A stretch of 64,000 nucleotides of DNA, taken from NCBI GenBank assembly GCA_937146725.1, contig CAKZRU010000042.1, forward strand, positions 1-64,000, in the 5' to 3' direction. A program made the position numbers and the translations under genes. This DNA comes from an uncultured Myxococcales bacterium (GTDB lineage Bacteria > Myxococcota_A > Bradymonadia > UBA7976 > VGTA01). The notes beneath the pieces were generated by a model. The model had not been told where the DNA came from and made no database searches. It saw only the letters and a program-made list of their open reading frames with translations. Shown one piece after another: positions 45,028 to 54,663 of this stretch (the first letter of the stretch is position 1; every line of letters starts with the position of its first letter).

Positions 45028-45963
45028 ATGAGCATTACGCATCATCATATTTACATTATCGGTTCAGGTCCTGCAGGCTATACTGCTGGTTTATATGCAG
45101 CAAGAGCAAACTTATCTCCCTACATGGCTTCTGGTTTACAACCGGGTGGACAGTTGACAACAACAACAGATGTTGAGAATTTCCCTGGCTTTCCTGAGGG
45201 CATTATGGGGCCGGAACTTATGGAGAACTTTAGAGCGCAAGCTGAACGCTTTGGCTTACAAATCAACGATACTGTAGTAGAGAAGGTTGATCTATCTCAG
45301 CGGCCTTTCCGCTTGTGGGAGTCTGATGGTTCAGAGCACACCGCTGATGCTGTGATCATTTCTACTGGTGCAAGTGCCAAATACTTAAATATTCCCGGTG
45401 AACAAGAATATCTTGGTCGAGGTGTAAGTGCCTGCGCCACTTGTGATGGCTTTTTCTTTAGAGGCAAGGTGGTTTCTGTTGTTGGTGGTGGTGATACTGC
45501 AATGGAAGAGGCTAATTTTTTGACCAAGTTTGCCGAAAAGGTGTATGTCATTCACCGTCGTGATACTCTACGTGCTAGTAAAGTCATGCAAGAGCGTGCC
45601 ATGAAGAATCCCAAGATTGAGTTTATTTGGAATACCCAAGTCACTGAAGTCTTGGGAGATGGTAATGGAGTCACTGGTTTACGCCTTTTAAATCGAGAAA
45701 GTGGTGAAAGCCGTGAACTTGAAGTCAATGGCTACTTTAGCGCGATTGGGCATAAGCCAAATACCGACTTATTTAAAGGCGTGCTGGAGATGGATGATGT
45801 AGGCTATCTAAAGGTAAAAAGTCCTTCAATGGCCACCTCGATTGAAGGCGTGTTTGCTAGTGGTGATGTGGCTGACCCAACTTATCGCCAAGCGATTACG
45901 GCGGCGGGTATGGGCTGTGCGGCTGCAATCGATGCTGAGCGTTGGCTCGAAGCTCAAGAATAG
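45028..45963 (+). CDS. trxB: Thioredoxin reductase
   Basis: FAD enzyme that reduces thioredoxin with NADPH. 311 residues from ATG 45028, chosen because GAGG lies seven bases upstream and the FAD motif (GSGPAGYTAGLYAAR) follows at the usual distance; the frame is open to 44977. The redox pair is C136-A-T-C139, GGGDTAMEEA is the NADPH loop, and GVFASGDVAD is the second FAD motif. The sequence HHHIYI before the FAD motif is an oddity. A TTGACA at 44909 may be part of its promoter, but no good -10 is seen. Confidence 0.96.
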   Translation: MSITHHHIYIIGSGPAGYTAGLYAARANLSPYMASGLQPGGQLTTTTDVENFPGFPEGIMGPELMENFRAQAERFGLQINDTVVEKVDLSQRPFRLWESDGSEHTADAVIISTGASAKYLNIPGEQEYLGRGVSACATCDGFFFRGKVVSVVGGGDTAMEEANFLTKFAEKVYVIHRRDTLRASKVMQERAMKNPKIEFIWNTQVTEVLGDGNGVTGLRLLNRESGESRELEVNGYFSAIGHKPNTDLFKGVLEMDDVGYLKVKSPSMATSIEGVFASGDVADPTYRQAITAAGMGCAAAIDAERWLEAQE

Positions 45964-46031
45964 GCTTTCTGAGTTACTATTCTCGCTTTAAGTTTCTAGC
46001 CTAAATTGATGTCACCTGTTTTGTATTTCTT

Positions 46032-46442
46032 TTAGGCTTGTTCTTCCGTGTGTTTTGCAGGAGAGAAATAGCTCTTATTGGGACTAAACTGCTTGAATCT
46101 AAGCACTGGTAAGGCAAAGCACACTCCTTGACTCGCCGAACCGCAGATTTCTTCAGCAAGCTTAAAGCAGGTGTCAATTTGGGCTGTACTGACTACGGAC
46201 AACAGAACATAGGAATCACCTTCAGCTTCTGGGAAATGATCTCTCAAGTGTAAAAAGAGTGGAATATCTTGGCAAAGCACCTGACCCATTCCTCGAGCAT
46301 CTAAAATCGTACCGCCGGGTAAATCATGTTCTACACATGCCAAGAGTAGTGACTCGAGTTTGCTATAATCTTTGACGATACATACAAAAGCTTGCTGATC
46401 GATGGCCATTGAGTTCGTTGTTGTCGGGTTAACCTTACTCAT
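46032..46442 (-). CDS. PII-like small regulatory protein
   Basis: 136 residues. The segment LLLACVEHDLPGGTILDARGMGQVL and the closing core strands match the style of small GlnB-fold (PII-like) proteins that lack the classical T-loop uridylylation site. AGGAG is seven bases before the ATG. It lies downstream of the two repeat-rich genes on the same strand, with a 153-base gap, so co-transcription is possible. Ligand unknown. Confidence 0.65.
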   Translation of the reverse strand: MSKVNPTTTNSMAIDQQAFVCIVKDYSKLESLLLACVEHDLPGGTILDARGMGQVLCQDIPLFLHLRDHFPEAEGDSYVLLSVVSTAQIDTCFKLAEEICGSASQGVCFALPVLRFKQFSPNKSYFSPAKHTEEQA

Positions 46443-46595
46443 GATTGAGCTCCTGTCTTTAATACTTCTTTAGATGTATAAGCAGGACAAACATAAGACA
46501 AGGATCTCATTAAATAAGCTCATAATAAATGCTGCTCATTTTGAGTTCATCATGCTTGAGCATTACATCTATCAATTTCTCAATATGTAGACTGC

Positions 46596-48473
46596 TTATT
46601 TTTTACCTTTTCTTTTTTTTGCTTTAAGCTTTTGCTTTTTGCTTAGACGTTTATTCGTTGCTGAGGCCATCACTTGAGCACGTTTTAAAAGTAAACGTTG
46701 CATACTACCAACTGGAGGTAAGGCTAGTTTAACCGCATTGAATTCGGCTTCATCTTGATCTTCAGCAAGCTCTTGAACTTTGACCTCGGCTTTATCTTGA
46801 GCTTCAGCAAACTCTTGAACTTCGAACTCGGCTTTATCTTGAGCTTCAGCAAGCTCTTGAACTTCGGCCTCGGCTTTATCTTGATCTTCAGCAAGCTCTT
46901 GAACTTCGGCCTCGGCTTTATCTTGATCTTCAGCAAGCTCTTGAACTTCGACCTCGGCTTTATCTTGAGCTTCGACCTCAGCAGCAGGAATCAAACCTGT
47001 TTCAACACTCATATTTGAGTCTTGTCTAACCTCATCAGTTTCATTTAAGTCCTGACGGATCTTGGTATAACGACTGATATTTGAGCGAAGTGCTTGGTTA
47101 GCACGTCCGCCAAAAATCTTACTATATTGACTTAAATAGGCGAGTAGATACCCAAGACGAGGATCATCGTATTCACAAATATTGGCTTTCACGACATTAT
47201 GTACTTCAGACTTGATGCAAGCCTCATTTTGGGCATTCATTGCTTCTTGCAGTTTGATGACTTCTGGTTGCTGTATAAAGTCATCATAGCCAATCACTGC
47301 TTCAGTAGAGTGAGACTGATCTTTCTGTTCTAGTGGAAGGTCACTGTGATCAAGATGTAGTCTTAGGGAATTGACTAATATATCATATCTTTTTTGAGCC
47401 TTTTTGAGCCAATCTTTAGCCATAAGCCGACTATCGACAGTTAAACCACCAATCGTTAAAGATTTTGCGGCACCTTTCAGTTGGTTTTTACAAGCTCGAT
47501 ATGCGCCTTCTCCCTGAGCATGTTCAGGCCGAGAGTCATAGGGAAGGGTTTGAAGATAGTTTAAACGAGCACTCAGATATTTAAGGCCTTGCTCGCGTAA
47601 AGGTTCACTCAGAACTGTCCACATCTTTAATTTATTAATATCAGACCAACGTTGAACATGCTTGAACTGTTGTGCAAACTCAGCTTGATCACTAATAGAT
47701 CTTACCGGAGATTCAGCCAAGTCTTTGAGCAATAAATCCGCAATACTTGGCTCTGTATATGCTTCTTTGGTATCAGCGGTGTCAGTGGCTGGTAAGTAAA
47801 GACTTTTCATTAAATCTTCATCACTAGGCATCTTTTGAGTTTCGCTTGGAAGTAATTCGATCATCCCCACGACTTCCGCAACCATTTGGTTTTTGATTGG
47901 GGTCACACTTGCTTTTGGATTCACATCATCAGTAGCAAGATGTTCTGGTGTTTTTGTCTCTAGATCTAGATGAGCTTGCTCTTGCTCTTGCTCTTGCTCT
48001 TGCTCTTGCTTGCGTGGACTATGCTCTATATTCACTAAAGCTTCTGTTGGCTCTAGTGTATTGATCATATCTTGTTCTGTTTTTCCCTCTACATCTTCTA
48101 AATCATTGGCAGCTAAATCGTTGGTAGCGATATCATCGATTTGGATATCATGAGGAGCTGTTGGATTGAGTCCAATGCCATTGGATAGACTGTTGAACAG
48201 CTGGAAGACTTGCTCAGGGGAATCGCTATGGCTGATAATTTTCATCAGTAAGCGACCTAGTTTGTTACGACTGTCAGTTTGTTCTTTGAGCAAGCGTGTC
48301 AAAGTATTGGATTCAGAAGAGTCAGAGAGTAAGAGGCTTAGATCTTCACTGAATTGAACTTGCCTAAGTTGAGCTTGCTTTGCCTTACAAAGATACATGG
48401 TAGCTACTAATTCATGGAGATGGGCTTGATTCATAAAGTGTTTGTGGTCAATCGCTAAATTGTGATTTGTCAT
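46596..48473 (-). CDS. Repeat-rich protein of unknown function (paralogue of the next gene, without DUF2325)
   Basis: 625 residues with no membrane helix or signal peptide. N-terminal helical region (about 1-110: NQAHLHELVATMYL...LGRLLMKI) resembles the N-terminus of the 426-residue protein encoded upstream. An acidic linker follows with (EQ)n, then a helical middle (WSDINKLKMWTVLSEPLREQ... and ACKNQLKGAAKSLTI). The segment DDPRLGYLLAYLSQYSKIFGGRANQALRSNISRY is related to DPRLCELLVGIDLPNGKTFKNLRKAVRDY of the neighbour. A 14-residue repeat (AEVEVQELAEDQDK) is present five times, and the end is very basic (KKQKLKAKKRKGKK). Unlike its neighbour it lacks the C-terminal Rossmann-like domain. Function unknown. 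Confidence 0.7.
   Translation of the reverse strand: MTNHNLAIDHKHFMNQAHLHELVATMYLCKAKQAQLRQVQFSEDLSLLLSDSSESNTLTRLLKEQTDSRNKLGRLLMKIISHSDSPEQVFQLFNSLSNGIGLNPTAPHDIQIDDIATNDLAANDLEDVEGKTEQDMINTLEPTEALVNIEHSPRKQEQEQEQEQEQAHLDLETKTPEHLATDDVNPKASVTPIKNQMVAEVVGMIELLPSETQKMPSDEDLMKSLYLPATDTADTKEAYTEPSIADLLLKDLAESPVRSISDQAEFAQQFKHVQRWSDINKLKMWTVLSEPLREQGLKYLSARLNYLQTLPYDSRPEHAQGEGAYRACKNQLKGAAKSLTIGGLTVDSRLMAKDWLKKAQKRYDILVNSLRLHLDHSDLPLEQKDQSHSTEAVIGYDDFIQQPEVIKLQEAMNAQNEACIKSEVHNVVKANICEYDDPRLGYLLAYLSQYSKIFGGRANQALRSNISRYTKIRQDLNETDEVRQDSNMSVETGLIPAAEVEAQDKAEVEVQELAEDQDKAEAEVQELAEDQDKAEAEVQELAEAQDKAEFEVQEFAEAQDKAEVKVQELAEDQDEAEFNAVKLALPPVGSMQRLLLKRAQVMASATNKRLSKKQKLKAKKRKGKK
46744..46977. repeat. 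42-bp in-frame tandem repeat, five units plus a partial
   Basis: Each 42-base unit encodes a 14-residue coiled-coil-like segment AE-x-x-VQELAE-x-QDK on the minus strand. Units differ mainly at the third and fourth residue (V, A or F; E or K) and at D/A before Q. Five full units and a shortened one are present. The length suits slippage and may vary between strains. Confidence 0.88.
47979..48008. repeat. 6-bp in-frame microsatellite (CTCTTG)5
   Basis: Five perfect copies, encoding Glu-Gln on the minus strand inside the linker of the 625-residue protein. Changes of copy number would keep the frame, so the effect is on linker length and not on-off switching. Confidence 0.85.
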
Positions 48474-48543
48474 ATTTACTAGGTTTTCCTATAAGAGTTT
48501 AGGGAAATAAAATGAGGATAATTTGGGTGATTGTTTAGTTAAA

Positions 48544-49824
48544 TCATTGATTTGTCTGATTTTGGTCTTGCTCCAAGCAATGTAAGAGTTCGGCTTTGAG
48601 TCGAGACAGGCCATAACCTCCTCGAACTAGGCGCACATTGAGATGTCGTCCATGTTTATCCAATGCCAAGCGGTTCAGTGGCTTAAAACGTCTTGATACA
48701 TAATGTCCCATAAAGGCTGTAATTAAGAGAACGACATCAATGGAGCCAGAACGAGCTTGTTTTTCGAGTGAACAGAGCTGTCTTTCACCCACGCCACCCT
48801 CAGCACAGGTCCACTTAATGATTGCGCCAGGTAACACCTTTTCTAGGCGTTCAATCGTTTCTCTTCGGGGGTTACCGCCGATCAGTTCAATATGCTTGCC
48901 CTTAAAGTGATCAGCAAAAGGCCAAGCCTGTTCTTCTGGTGAACTAAGTTCTTGAGTTTCCTCAAGTTCTAAGCTTTTTTGATAGTCTCTGACCGCTTTG
49001 CGTAAGTTTTTAAAAGTTTTACCATTGGGTAGATCGATACCAACCAATAGCTCGCATAATCTGGGATCGCGTTCATCAATGGGGCTTTTTTTAAGGATCT
49101 TTTTAAGTTCACGCGCAAATTGCTCATGGGTATACTCTTGATCAAGTAAGCTTGTTAAGTGATTTAAAGCTAATTCTGCATTGGGAAAAGCATATTTTTC
49201 CGTTTTACTTTTAGGTGCTTTAGTATGTTTCGGTATAGACGGTTTGCTCATGAGTTCACGTTGACTAGCACTCAGCCCCCAGGTCTTTTGACCAATGGAA
49301 AAGTCACTCGGAATCTCATCAAGCGGAATCAAATTCACAGCTTGTATTTTAGCTTCAGGTTGCTTCTCTGATTCAGTCTTTGAGATGTCATCTGATACCT
49401 TTTGTTTGGGAGCGATCTGTATTTGACCGACGTTCTCGAGCTTGTTCTCGAGCTTGTTCTCGAGCTTGTTCTCGAGCTTGTGCTCTTGCTTGTTCTCTAG
49501 CTTGTGCTGTTGCTTGCTATGAAACAATTTAGCAAGTTGCAGTATGACTTGTTTTGGCTCATTGCCTTGAAGTAAGCCGTATAACAGTGTTCCGAGTTGC
49601 TGTTGCTGTTCTTGATAAACAGTTTTTTGCTTATCAATGACTTGCTGAAGCGCTGTCACATCATCAGGTGTTGCTCTTAAGTCAAGTGACCTAAGCTCTG
49701 TCTTACATTGGCCTTGCCACTCATAGGCCTCATGAATTCTTTCGTATAACTCAGCCTGCTGAGGCTTGGGAGAAGTTATATAATCCATAGTTTCATTTGT
49801 TCTTGCATTCATAGTATTAACCAT
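48544..49824 (-). CDS. Protein with a DUF2325-like C-terminal domain, first of a paralogous pair
   Basis: 426 residues, soluble. Helical N-terminus (about 20-115), (ENKL)n linker, then SKTEKYAFPNAELALNHL, then the segment shared with the next gene (DERDPRLCELLVGID...FKNLRKAVRDYQKSL). The last 130 residues are Rossmann-like: FKGKHIELIGGNPRRETIERLEKVLPGAIIKW, then IDVVLLITAFMGHYVSRRFKPLNRLA, then NVRLVRGGYGLSRLKAEL. This has the order and feel of DUF2325, a small putative nucleotide-binding domain. It could sense a nucleotide or metal. It lies 70 bases upstream of the 625-residue gene on the same strand, so the two should be co-transcribed. Confidence 0.7.
   Translation of the reverse strand: MVNTMNARTNETMDYITSPKPQQAELYERIHEAYEWQGQCKTELRSLDLRATPDDVTALQQVIDKQKTVYQEQQQQLGTLLYGLLQGNEPKQVILQLAKLFHSKQQHKLENKQEHKLENKLENKLENKLENVGQIQIAPKQKVSDDISKTESEKQPEAKIQAVNLIPLDEIPSDFSIGQKTWGLSASQRELMSKPSIPKHTKAPKSKTEKYAFPNAELALNHLTSLLDQEYTHEQFARELKKILKKSPIDERDPRLCELLVGIDLPNGKTFKNLRKAVRDYQKSLELEETQELSSPEEQAWPFADHFKGKHIELIGGNPRRETIERLEKVLPGAIIKWTCAEGGVGERQLCSLEKQARSGSIDVVLLITAFMGHYVSRRFKPLNRLALDKHGRHLNVRLVRGGYGLSRLKAELLHCLEQDQNQTNQ
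49433..49480. repeat. 12-bp in-frame tandem repeat, four units
   Basis: TTCTCGAGCTTG repeats four times without a change, encoding Lys-Leu-Glu-Asn on the minus strand. The copies are identical, so this is young. It forms part of the linker of the DUF2325-like protein, and further variant copies follow (TTGCTC, TTCTCTAGCTTG). Confidence 0.9.
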
Positions 49825-50021
49825 GTTTTCCCATGTTCTTTGGTGAATAAAATAACGATCTATCTTTCTTAAAACTGATGAAGTGCACTGCTTCGGACAG
49901 ATTTTATTTATTAAGACCTAATTTATTTGTAAGATCGTCTTGCCTGCTTGAGTATCTTGGTTCATTTGACTGTTCCCTGTGCCAAAGCATCTATTATTAA
50001 CCCTATCGGATGGAGTTATTC

Positions 50022-51995
50022 ATGAGTGAAAATAGCCAAGTTCAACTTACCCAATCGCCTATAACCACCGGACCAAGCTCGCTTATTCCCGATATGTCTT
50101 CATGGCGTGAACAATGGTTGAGTGCTCTGAATGACCCTAGTGGCTTTTGGTTGGATAAAACCAAAAACTTATTAGATTGGGCTCAAGCTCCAAGTTTAGG
50201 CTGTGAAGGTGACTTTTGGTCGGTGCAGCAAGAGCCAATTCGTTGGTTTGCAGATGGCCGTCTTAATGTGAGCGTAAACTGTGTCGACCGCCATCTTGAA
50301 ACCCGTGCTGATCAAGCCGCAATTATTTGGGAAGCTGATGAGCCTGGCCAAAATGTGACTTGGACCTATCGTGATTTACATGAACAAGTATGTCGGGCTG
50401 CTAATGTATTAACTGATCTTGGGGTCAGTGCTGGTGATCGAGTGATTATTTATATGGGCATGGTGCCCCATGCGGCCGTCGCTATGTTGGCCTGTGCTCG
50501 AATTGGCGCAGCACATTCAGTGGTTTTTGGTGGTTTTTCTGCCGAAGCTTTACGAGATCGTATTATCGATTGTGGTGCCCGAGTGGTGATTACTCAAGAT
50601 GAAGGACGACGTGGTGGCAGAGCCGTTGCTCTTAAGTCAGTGGTGGATGAGGCTTTGTCCTCACCAGAAGCACAAGTCGACAAGGTTTTAGTCTATAAGC
50701 GTACTCATGCTGATCTCGCTTGGGATGAAAGTAGAGATGTCGATTGGGAAAGCGCTTGTAGCCAAGTATCTGCCCAACATGAGGCGCAGGCCTTTGCTGC
50801 TGAGCATCCACTCTTTATTTTATATACCTCGGGATCAACCGGTCGTCCCAAAGGCCTAATGCATACCAGCGGTGGTTATTTAACCTACACAACCTTTACA
50901 CATCGAGCTGTGTTTGATCTGCGTGAAGGAGATGTGTATGGCTGTGTGGCAGATGTGGGTTGGATTACCGGACACAGTTATATTGTGTATGGGCCACTTT
51001 CAAATGGTACGACCACAGTGATGTTTGAATCGACACCACTTTATCCGGATGCCGGTCGCTATTGGTCGTTGGTAGAACAGCATAAAGTAAACATCTTTTA
51101 TACAGCACCTACGGCGATTCGAGCATTGGCGGCTATGGGGGATGAGTTTGTGACCAAGTATGATCTGAGCTCCTTGCGAGTGTTGGGCACGGTTGGTGAG
51201 CCGATTAATCCAGAAGCTTGGGAGTGGTATTATAATGTTGTTGGCCAAGGTAAATGCGCTTTGGTTGATACATGGTGGCAAACCGAAACCGGTGGTATTT
51301 CCTTATCTCCTTTAGCCGGTGTTACGCCCACGCAAGCCGGTGCGGCAACCTTGCCTTTACCCGGTATTCAGCCGGTTTTACTGAGCCCTGAAAGTCATTT
51401 GATTCATGGACCCGGTGAAGGACGTTTATGCTTAAATATGCCTTGGCCCGGACAAGCTCGCACTGTATGGGGCGATCATGAGCGCTTTGTAAAAACCTAC
51501 TTTAGTGATTTTCCGGGTCGCTACTTTACCGGCGATGGCTGTCGACGAGATGAGTTTGGACACCATTGGATCACCGGACGTGTGGATGATGTACTCAATG
51601 TCTCCGGTCACCGTATGGGTACAGCCGAGTTTGAAGCGGCCTTGATTACTGATGAGCTTGTGGCTGAAGCTGCGGTTGTTGGTTTCCCACATCCGGTCAA
51701 GGGGCAAGGTGTTTGTGCTTATCTTGTGCTGAGAAGTGAAGATCAGTCTTTTGGCGCACTGTCAGATGAGATTCTAGCTCGCTTACAAGCTGTGGTAAGA
51801 GCTCGCATTGGTGTACATGCTAAACTCGATCGTACGATACGTATTCCTGGTCTACCCAAAACCCGTTCAGGTAAGGTGATGAGACGTATTTTACGCAAGG
51901 TGGCCGAGGGTGAAACAAAGGCTTTGGGTGATGTATCAACTTTGGCGGACTCGGCAGTTGTTGAGGCGATTATTGAGGCGGCCAGCAAAGCCTAA
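50022..51995 (+). CDS. acs: Acetyl-CoA synthetase, AMP-forming
   Basis: Makes acetyl-CoA from acetate, ATP and CoA. 657 residues from ATG 50022 (MSENSQ), chosen because GGAG lies seven bases upstream. The adenylation motif YTSGSTGRPKGLMHT, the acetate-pocket segment DTWWQTETGG (its Trp limits the pocket to small acids), GRVDDVLNVSGHR and PKTRSGKVMRR are all present. The last Lys is the residue acetylated by Pat-type enzymes in other bacteria, which links it to control by deacylases such as the Sir2 protein at 9676 (inference). Followed at 20 bases by the M1 peptidase gene. Confidence 0.95.
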   Translation: MSENSQVQLTQSPITTGPSSLIPDMSSWREQWLSALNDPSGFWLDKTKNLLDWAQAPSLGCEGDFWSVQQEPIRWFADGRLNVSVNCVDRHLETRADQAAIIWEADEPGQNVTWTYRDLHEQVCRAANVLTDLGVSAGDRVIIYMGMVPHAAVAMLACARIGAAHSVVFGGFSAEALRDRIIDCGARVVITQDEGRRGGRAVALKSVVDEALSSPEAQVDKVLVYKRTHADLAWDESRDVDWESACSQVSAQHEAQAFAAEHPLFILYTSGSTGRPKGLMHTSGGYLTYTTFTHRAVFDLREGDVYGCVADVGWITGHSYIVYGPLSNGTTTVMFESTPLYPDAGRYWSLVEQHKVNIFYTAPTAIRALAAMGDEFVTKYDLSSLRVLGTVGEPINPEAWEWYYNVVGQGKCALVDTWWQTETGGISLSPLAGVTPTQAGAATLPLPGIQPVLLSPESHLIHGPGEGRLCLNMPWPGQARTVWGDHERFVKTYFSDFPGRYFTGDGCRRDEFGHHWITGRVDDVLNVSGHRMGTAEFEAALITDELVAEAAVVGFPHPVKGQGVCAYLVLRSEDQSFGALSDEILARLQAVVRARIGVHAKLDRTIRIPGLPKTRSGKVMRRILRKVAEGETKALGDVSTLADSAVVEAIIEAASKA

Positions 51996-52015
51996 GTTTA
52001 AGATTGGAGGGGGCG

Positions 52016-54652
52016 ATGAGCCAAGAGTTTATTAAATATTTAGTCAGCATTGGTCTATTATTAAGCGCAAATCTGGTGTGTGCTCATCCTAATCATCAGC
52101 ATGGAAGCCAGCATCATCCTGCTGACCCCTTTCGACAGCTAGAAGAGGTTTGGCCTACCCCTGATGAGCTTCGCCTAGCTTCGGGAGCTCCAGGGCCGAA
52201 ATATTGGCAACAAAAAGTGGACTATCAAATCGATGCCACTTTGGATGATGCTGCTCGTTCCCTCAGTGGTAAGGCCTTGATTACTTATCATAATCAATCA
52301 CCACATCCATTGGAGTATCTTTGGCTTCAACTTGATCAAAACCGCTTTAAGGCGAGTTCGGCTTCGCATCTCACCAAGACTTTTAAAGGTAAAGATGAGG
52401 TTTATTTTGGTCAGTTGAGTGGCCCAAGAAATGTAAAAGTACGCTTTCCAGGCACTCAAATTAAGGCGGTGACCAATGACAAGGGTGAACCTTTAAGTAT
52501 AAAGATTGTTGATACCATGATGCGGGTACAACTCCCTAAGCCCTTGTTAAGTACTGAGTCATTTAAGTTTAAAGTTGAATGGACGGTAAACTTACTCCGC
52601 CATAAAGACACTTGGGCTAGATCGGGCTATGAGGATTTAAAGTCTTTAGATGAACTTGATCAAGCGATTAAAGAGGCTAAGGCCAAGCTGAAGCCTCCTA
52701 AGAGCAAAGATAAAGCTGAAACAAAAGATAAAGCCGAGACAAAAGACAAGCCTAATAAAGAAACTAAGCCCGAGTCAGCAGATAAGTCCAAAGCAGACCC
52801 CACTCGGCGTATTTATGAAGTGGCTCAGTGGTATCCAAGATTAGCGGCTTATACCGATGTGACCGGTTGGCAAAATAAGCAATTTTTAGGTAATGGAGAG
52901 TTTACCCTAGAGTTTGGTGATTTCTTGGTTCGGATTACAGCCCCCGATCACTTAACTCTAACCGCTACCGGCGAATTGATGAATCCTGCTGAAGTCCTAA
53001 CGACCAAACAAAGACAGCGCTTAGAGGACTCATTATTAGCTGAAACACCTAAGTATATTATTACGCCTGAAGAAGCTCGCCAACAAGGCTTAGCCCAGCC
53101 TCAAGGCAGTAAAACTTGGATTTTTGGAGCCACTCAAGTTCGAGATTTTGCTTTTGCGGCCTCTAATACCTTTATTTGGGATGCAATGGGCTATCGACCC
53201 AAAGGTCGTGAGTCCGTTATGGCGATGAGTTTTTATCCACCGGAAGCCAAGGTTTTATGGAAGCGATATAGTACTCATGCAGTGATTCATACCTTAGAGC
53301 AATATGAGCGTTTTACCTTTCCTTATCCTTATCCGGTCGCCATTTCGGTTAATGGTCCCATCTTTGGTATGGAATATCCCATGATCACCTTTAATGGTGT
53401 GCGTCCCAAGTTAGATGGAACTTACTCTAAGGAAGCCAAATATGCGCTAATCGGGGTGATTATACACGAGGTTGGTCACTTTTTCTTTCCAATGATTGTT
53501 AATTCTGATGAGCGCCAATGGACTTGGTTAGATGAGGGAATTAACTCCTTTTTACAATATCAGGCCGAAAGAGCATGGGAGCATGACTTTCCTTCGTGGA
53601 ATGGTGCGCCCGATAAAATCATTGGGTATATGACAAGCAAAGAGCAAATGCCTATTATGACCAACAGTGAGTCCATTATTCAATTTGGTCCTAATGCATA
53701 TGGTAAGCCTGCCACTGCGCTAAGTGTTTTACGAGAGACAGTCATGGGGCCGGAACTGTTTGATGATGCCTTTAAAACCTATGCCCAACGTTGGCGCTTT
53801 AAGCGTCCTATGCCCAGTGACTTTTTTAGAACACTAGAAGATGTTTCAGGGATAGATTTGGATTGGTTTTGGAGTGCATGGTTTTATAGCACAGCCCATG
53901 TTGATGTACAGATCAAAGACCTTCGTCGTTTAAGACTAAAAACCAAGGACCCCAAGCAAGATAAGGCAGTGGCTCGCATACGAGATGAGGCCAAGGGCAA
54001 GTATATTGCTGAGATTCGAGATGAGGGCAGACCTTTACGCATAGATACCTATCCAGAACTAGCTGACTTTTATAATCGCTTCGATCCTCATGTGGTCACA
54101 GAGTCCGAAATTGAAGAAGCGCAAAAAGCCAAGGAAGCTTTAAAAAAGAAGCATCCTGAACGAGCTCAAGAGCTTGAGACAAAGGGCTATTATTATCAGC
54201 TTACGATGGTGAATAAGGGCGGTGTTGTAACCCCCCTACCCTTGCTTTTGAGATTTAAAAACCAACAAAGCGAGTTAAGATATATTCCTGCTGAGGTATG
54301 GCGTAAAAATAATAAAGAAATCAAACTGTTTCTTGATGTAGATGCCGAACTCGAATCAGTCGAGTTTGATCCTTTTCATGAGACAGGTGATACCCATAAA
54401 GAGGATAACTATTTCCCACAAAGAATCAGTGATCAAGACAGTTTTGATCTTAAGTCTTGGGAACGGCCTAAGAGCTTAAATCCGATGCAAAAACGCCGTA
54501 AGTGGAAAGCCAAGAAGCGAGCAGAAACTCAGGCTAAAAGCAAGGAAGAGTCAGCGACTCAAGCTGAGCCCAAAGCAGAGCCCAAAGCTGAGCTCAAAGT
54601 TGAACCCAAAGCTGAGCCCAAGTCATCTCAAACCCCGAAACTAACTAAATAA
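52016..54652 (+). CDS. Secreted M1-family zinc metallopeptidase
   Basis: 878 residues from ATG 52016 (GGAGG five bases upstream). A signal peptide (cleavage near VCAHPN) is followed by His-rich NHQHGSQHHP, a possible metal site. The N-terminal beta domain leads to FGMEYP (matching the GAMEN exopeptidase loop), then HEVGH at about 483 with the third zinc ligand 18 residues on (WLDEG), and the tyrosine of AYGKPATAL. Two Lys/Glu-rich low-complexity insertions stand out: KDKAETKDKAETKDK near residue 240 and an (EPKA)n tail at the end. Likely acts in the periplasm or outside on peptides. Probably in a transcript with acs. Confidence 0.92.
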   Translation: MSQEFIKYLVSIGLLLSANLVCAHPNHQHGSQHHPADPFRQLEEVWPTPDELRLASGAPGPKYWQQKVDYQIDATLDDAARSLSGKALITYHNQSPHPLEYLWLQLDQNRFKASSASHLTKTFKGKDEVYFGQLSGPRNVKVRFPGTQIKAVTNDKGEPLSIKIVDTMMRVQLPKPLLSTESFKFKVEWTVNLLRHKDTWARSGYEDLKSLDELDQAIKEAKAKLKPPKSKDKAETKDKAETKDKPNKETKPESADKSKADPTRRIYEVAQWYPRLAAYTDVTGWQNKQFLGNGEFTLEFGDFLVRITAPDHLTLTATGELMNPAEVLTTKQRQRLEDSLLAETPKYIITPEEARQQGLAQPQGSKTWIFGATQVRDFAFAASNTFIWDAMGYRPKGRESVMAMSFYPPEAKVLWKRYSTHAVIHTLEQYERFTFPYPYPVAISVNGPIFGMEYPMITFNGVRPKLDGTYSKEAKYALIGVIIHEVGHFFFPMIVNSDERQWTWLDEGINSFLQYQAERAWEHDFPSWNGAPDKIIGYMTSKEQMPIMTNSESIIQFGPNAYGKPATALSVLRETVMGPELFDDAFKTYAQRWRFKRPMPSDFFRTLEDVSGIDLDWFWSAWFYSTAHVDVQIKDLRRLRLKTKDPKQDKAVARIRDEAKGKYIAEIRDEGRPLRIDTYPELADFYNRFDPHVVTESEIEEAQKAKEALKKKHPERAQELETKGYYYQLTMVNKGGVVTPLPLLLRFKNQQSELRYIPAEVWRKNNKEIKLFLDVDAELESVEFDPFHETGDTHKEDNYFPQRISDQDSFDLKSWERPKSLNPMQKRRKWKAKKRAETQAKSKEESATQAEPKAEPKAELKVEPKAEPKSSQTPKLTK

Positions 54653-54663
54653 AAGAGAAATCA

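Noticed and set aside
46744..46977. CRISPR-like array
   Set aside because: Units follow without spacers and encode a regular peptide in frame; there is no cas gene in the window.
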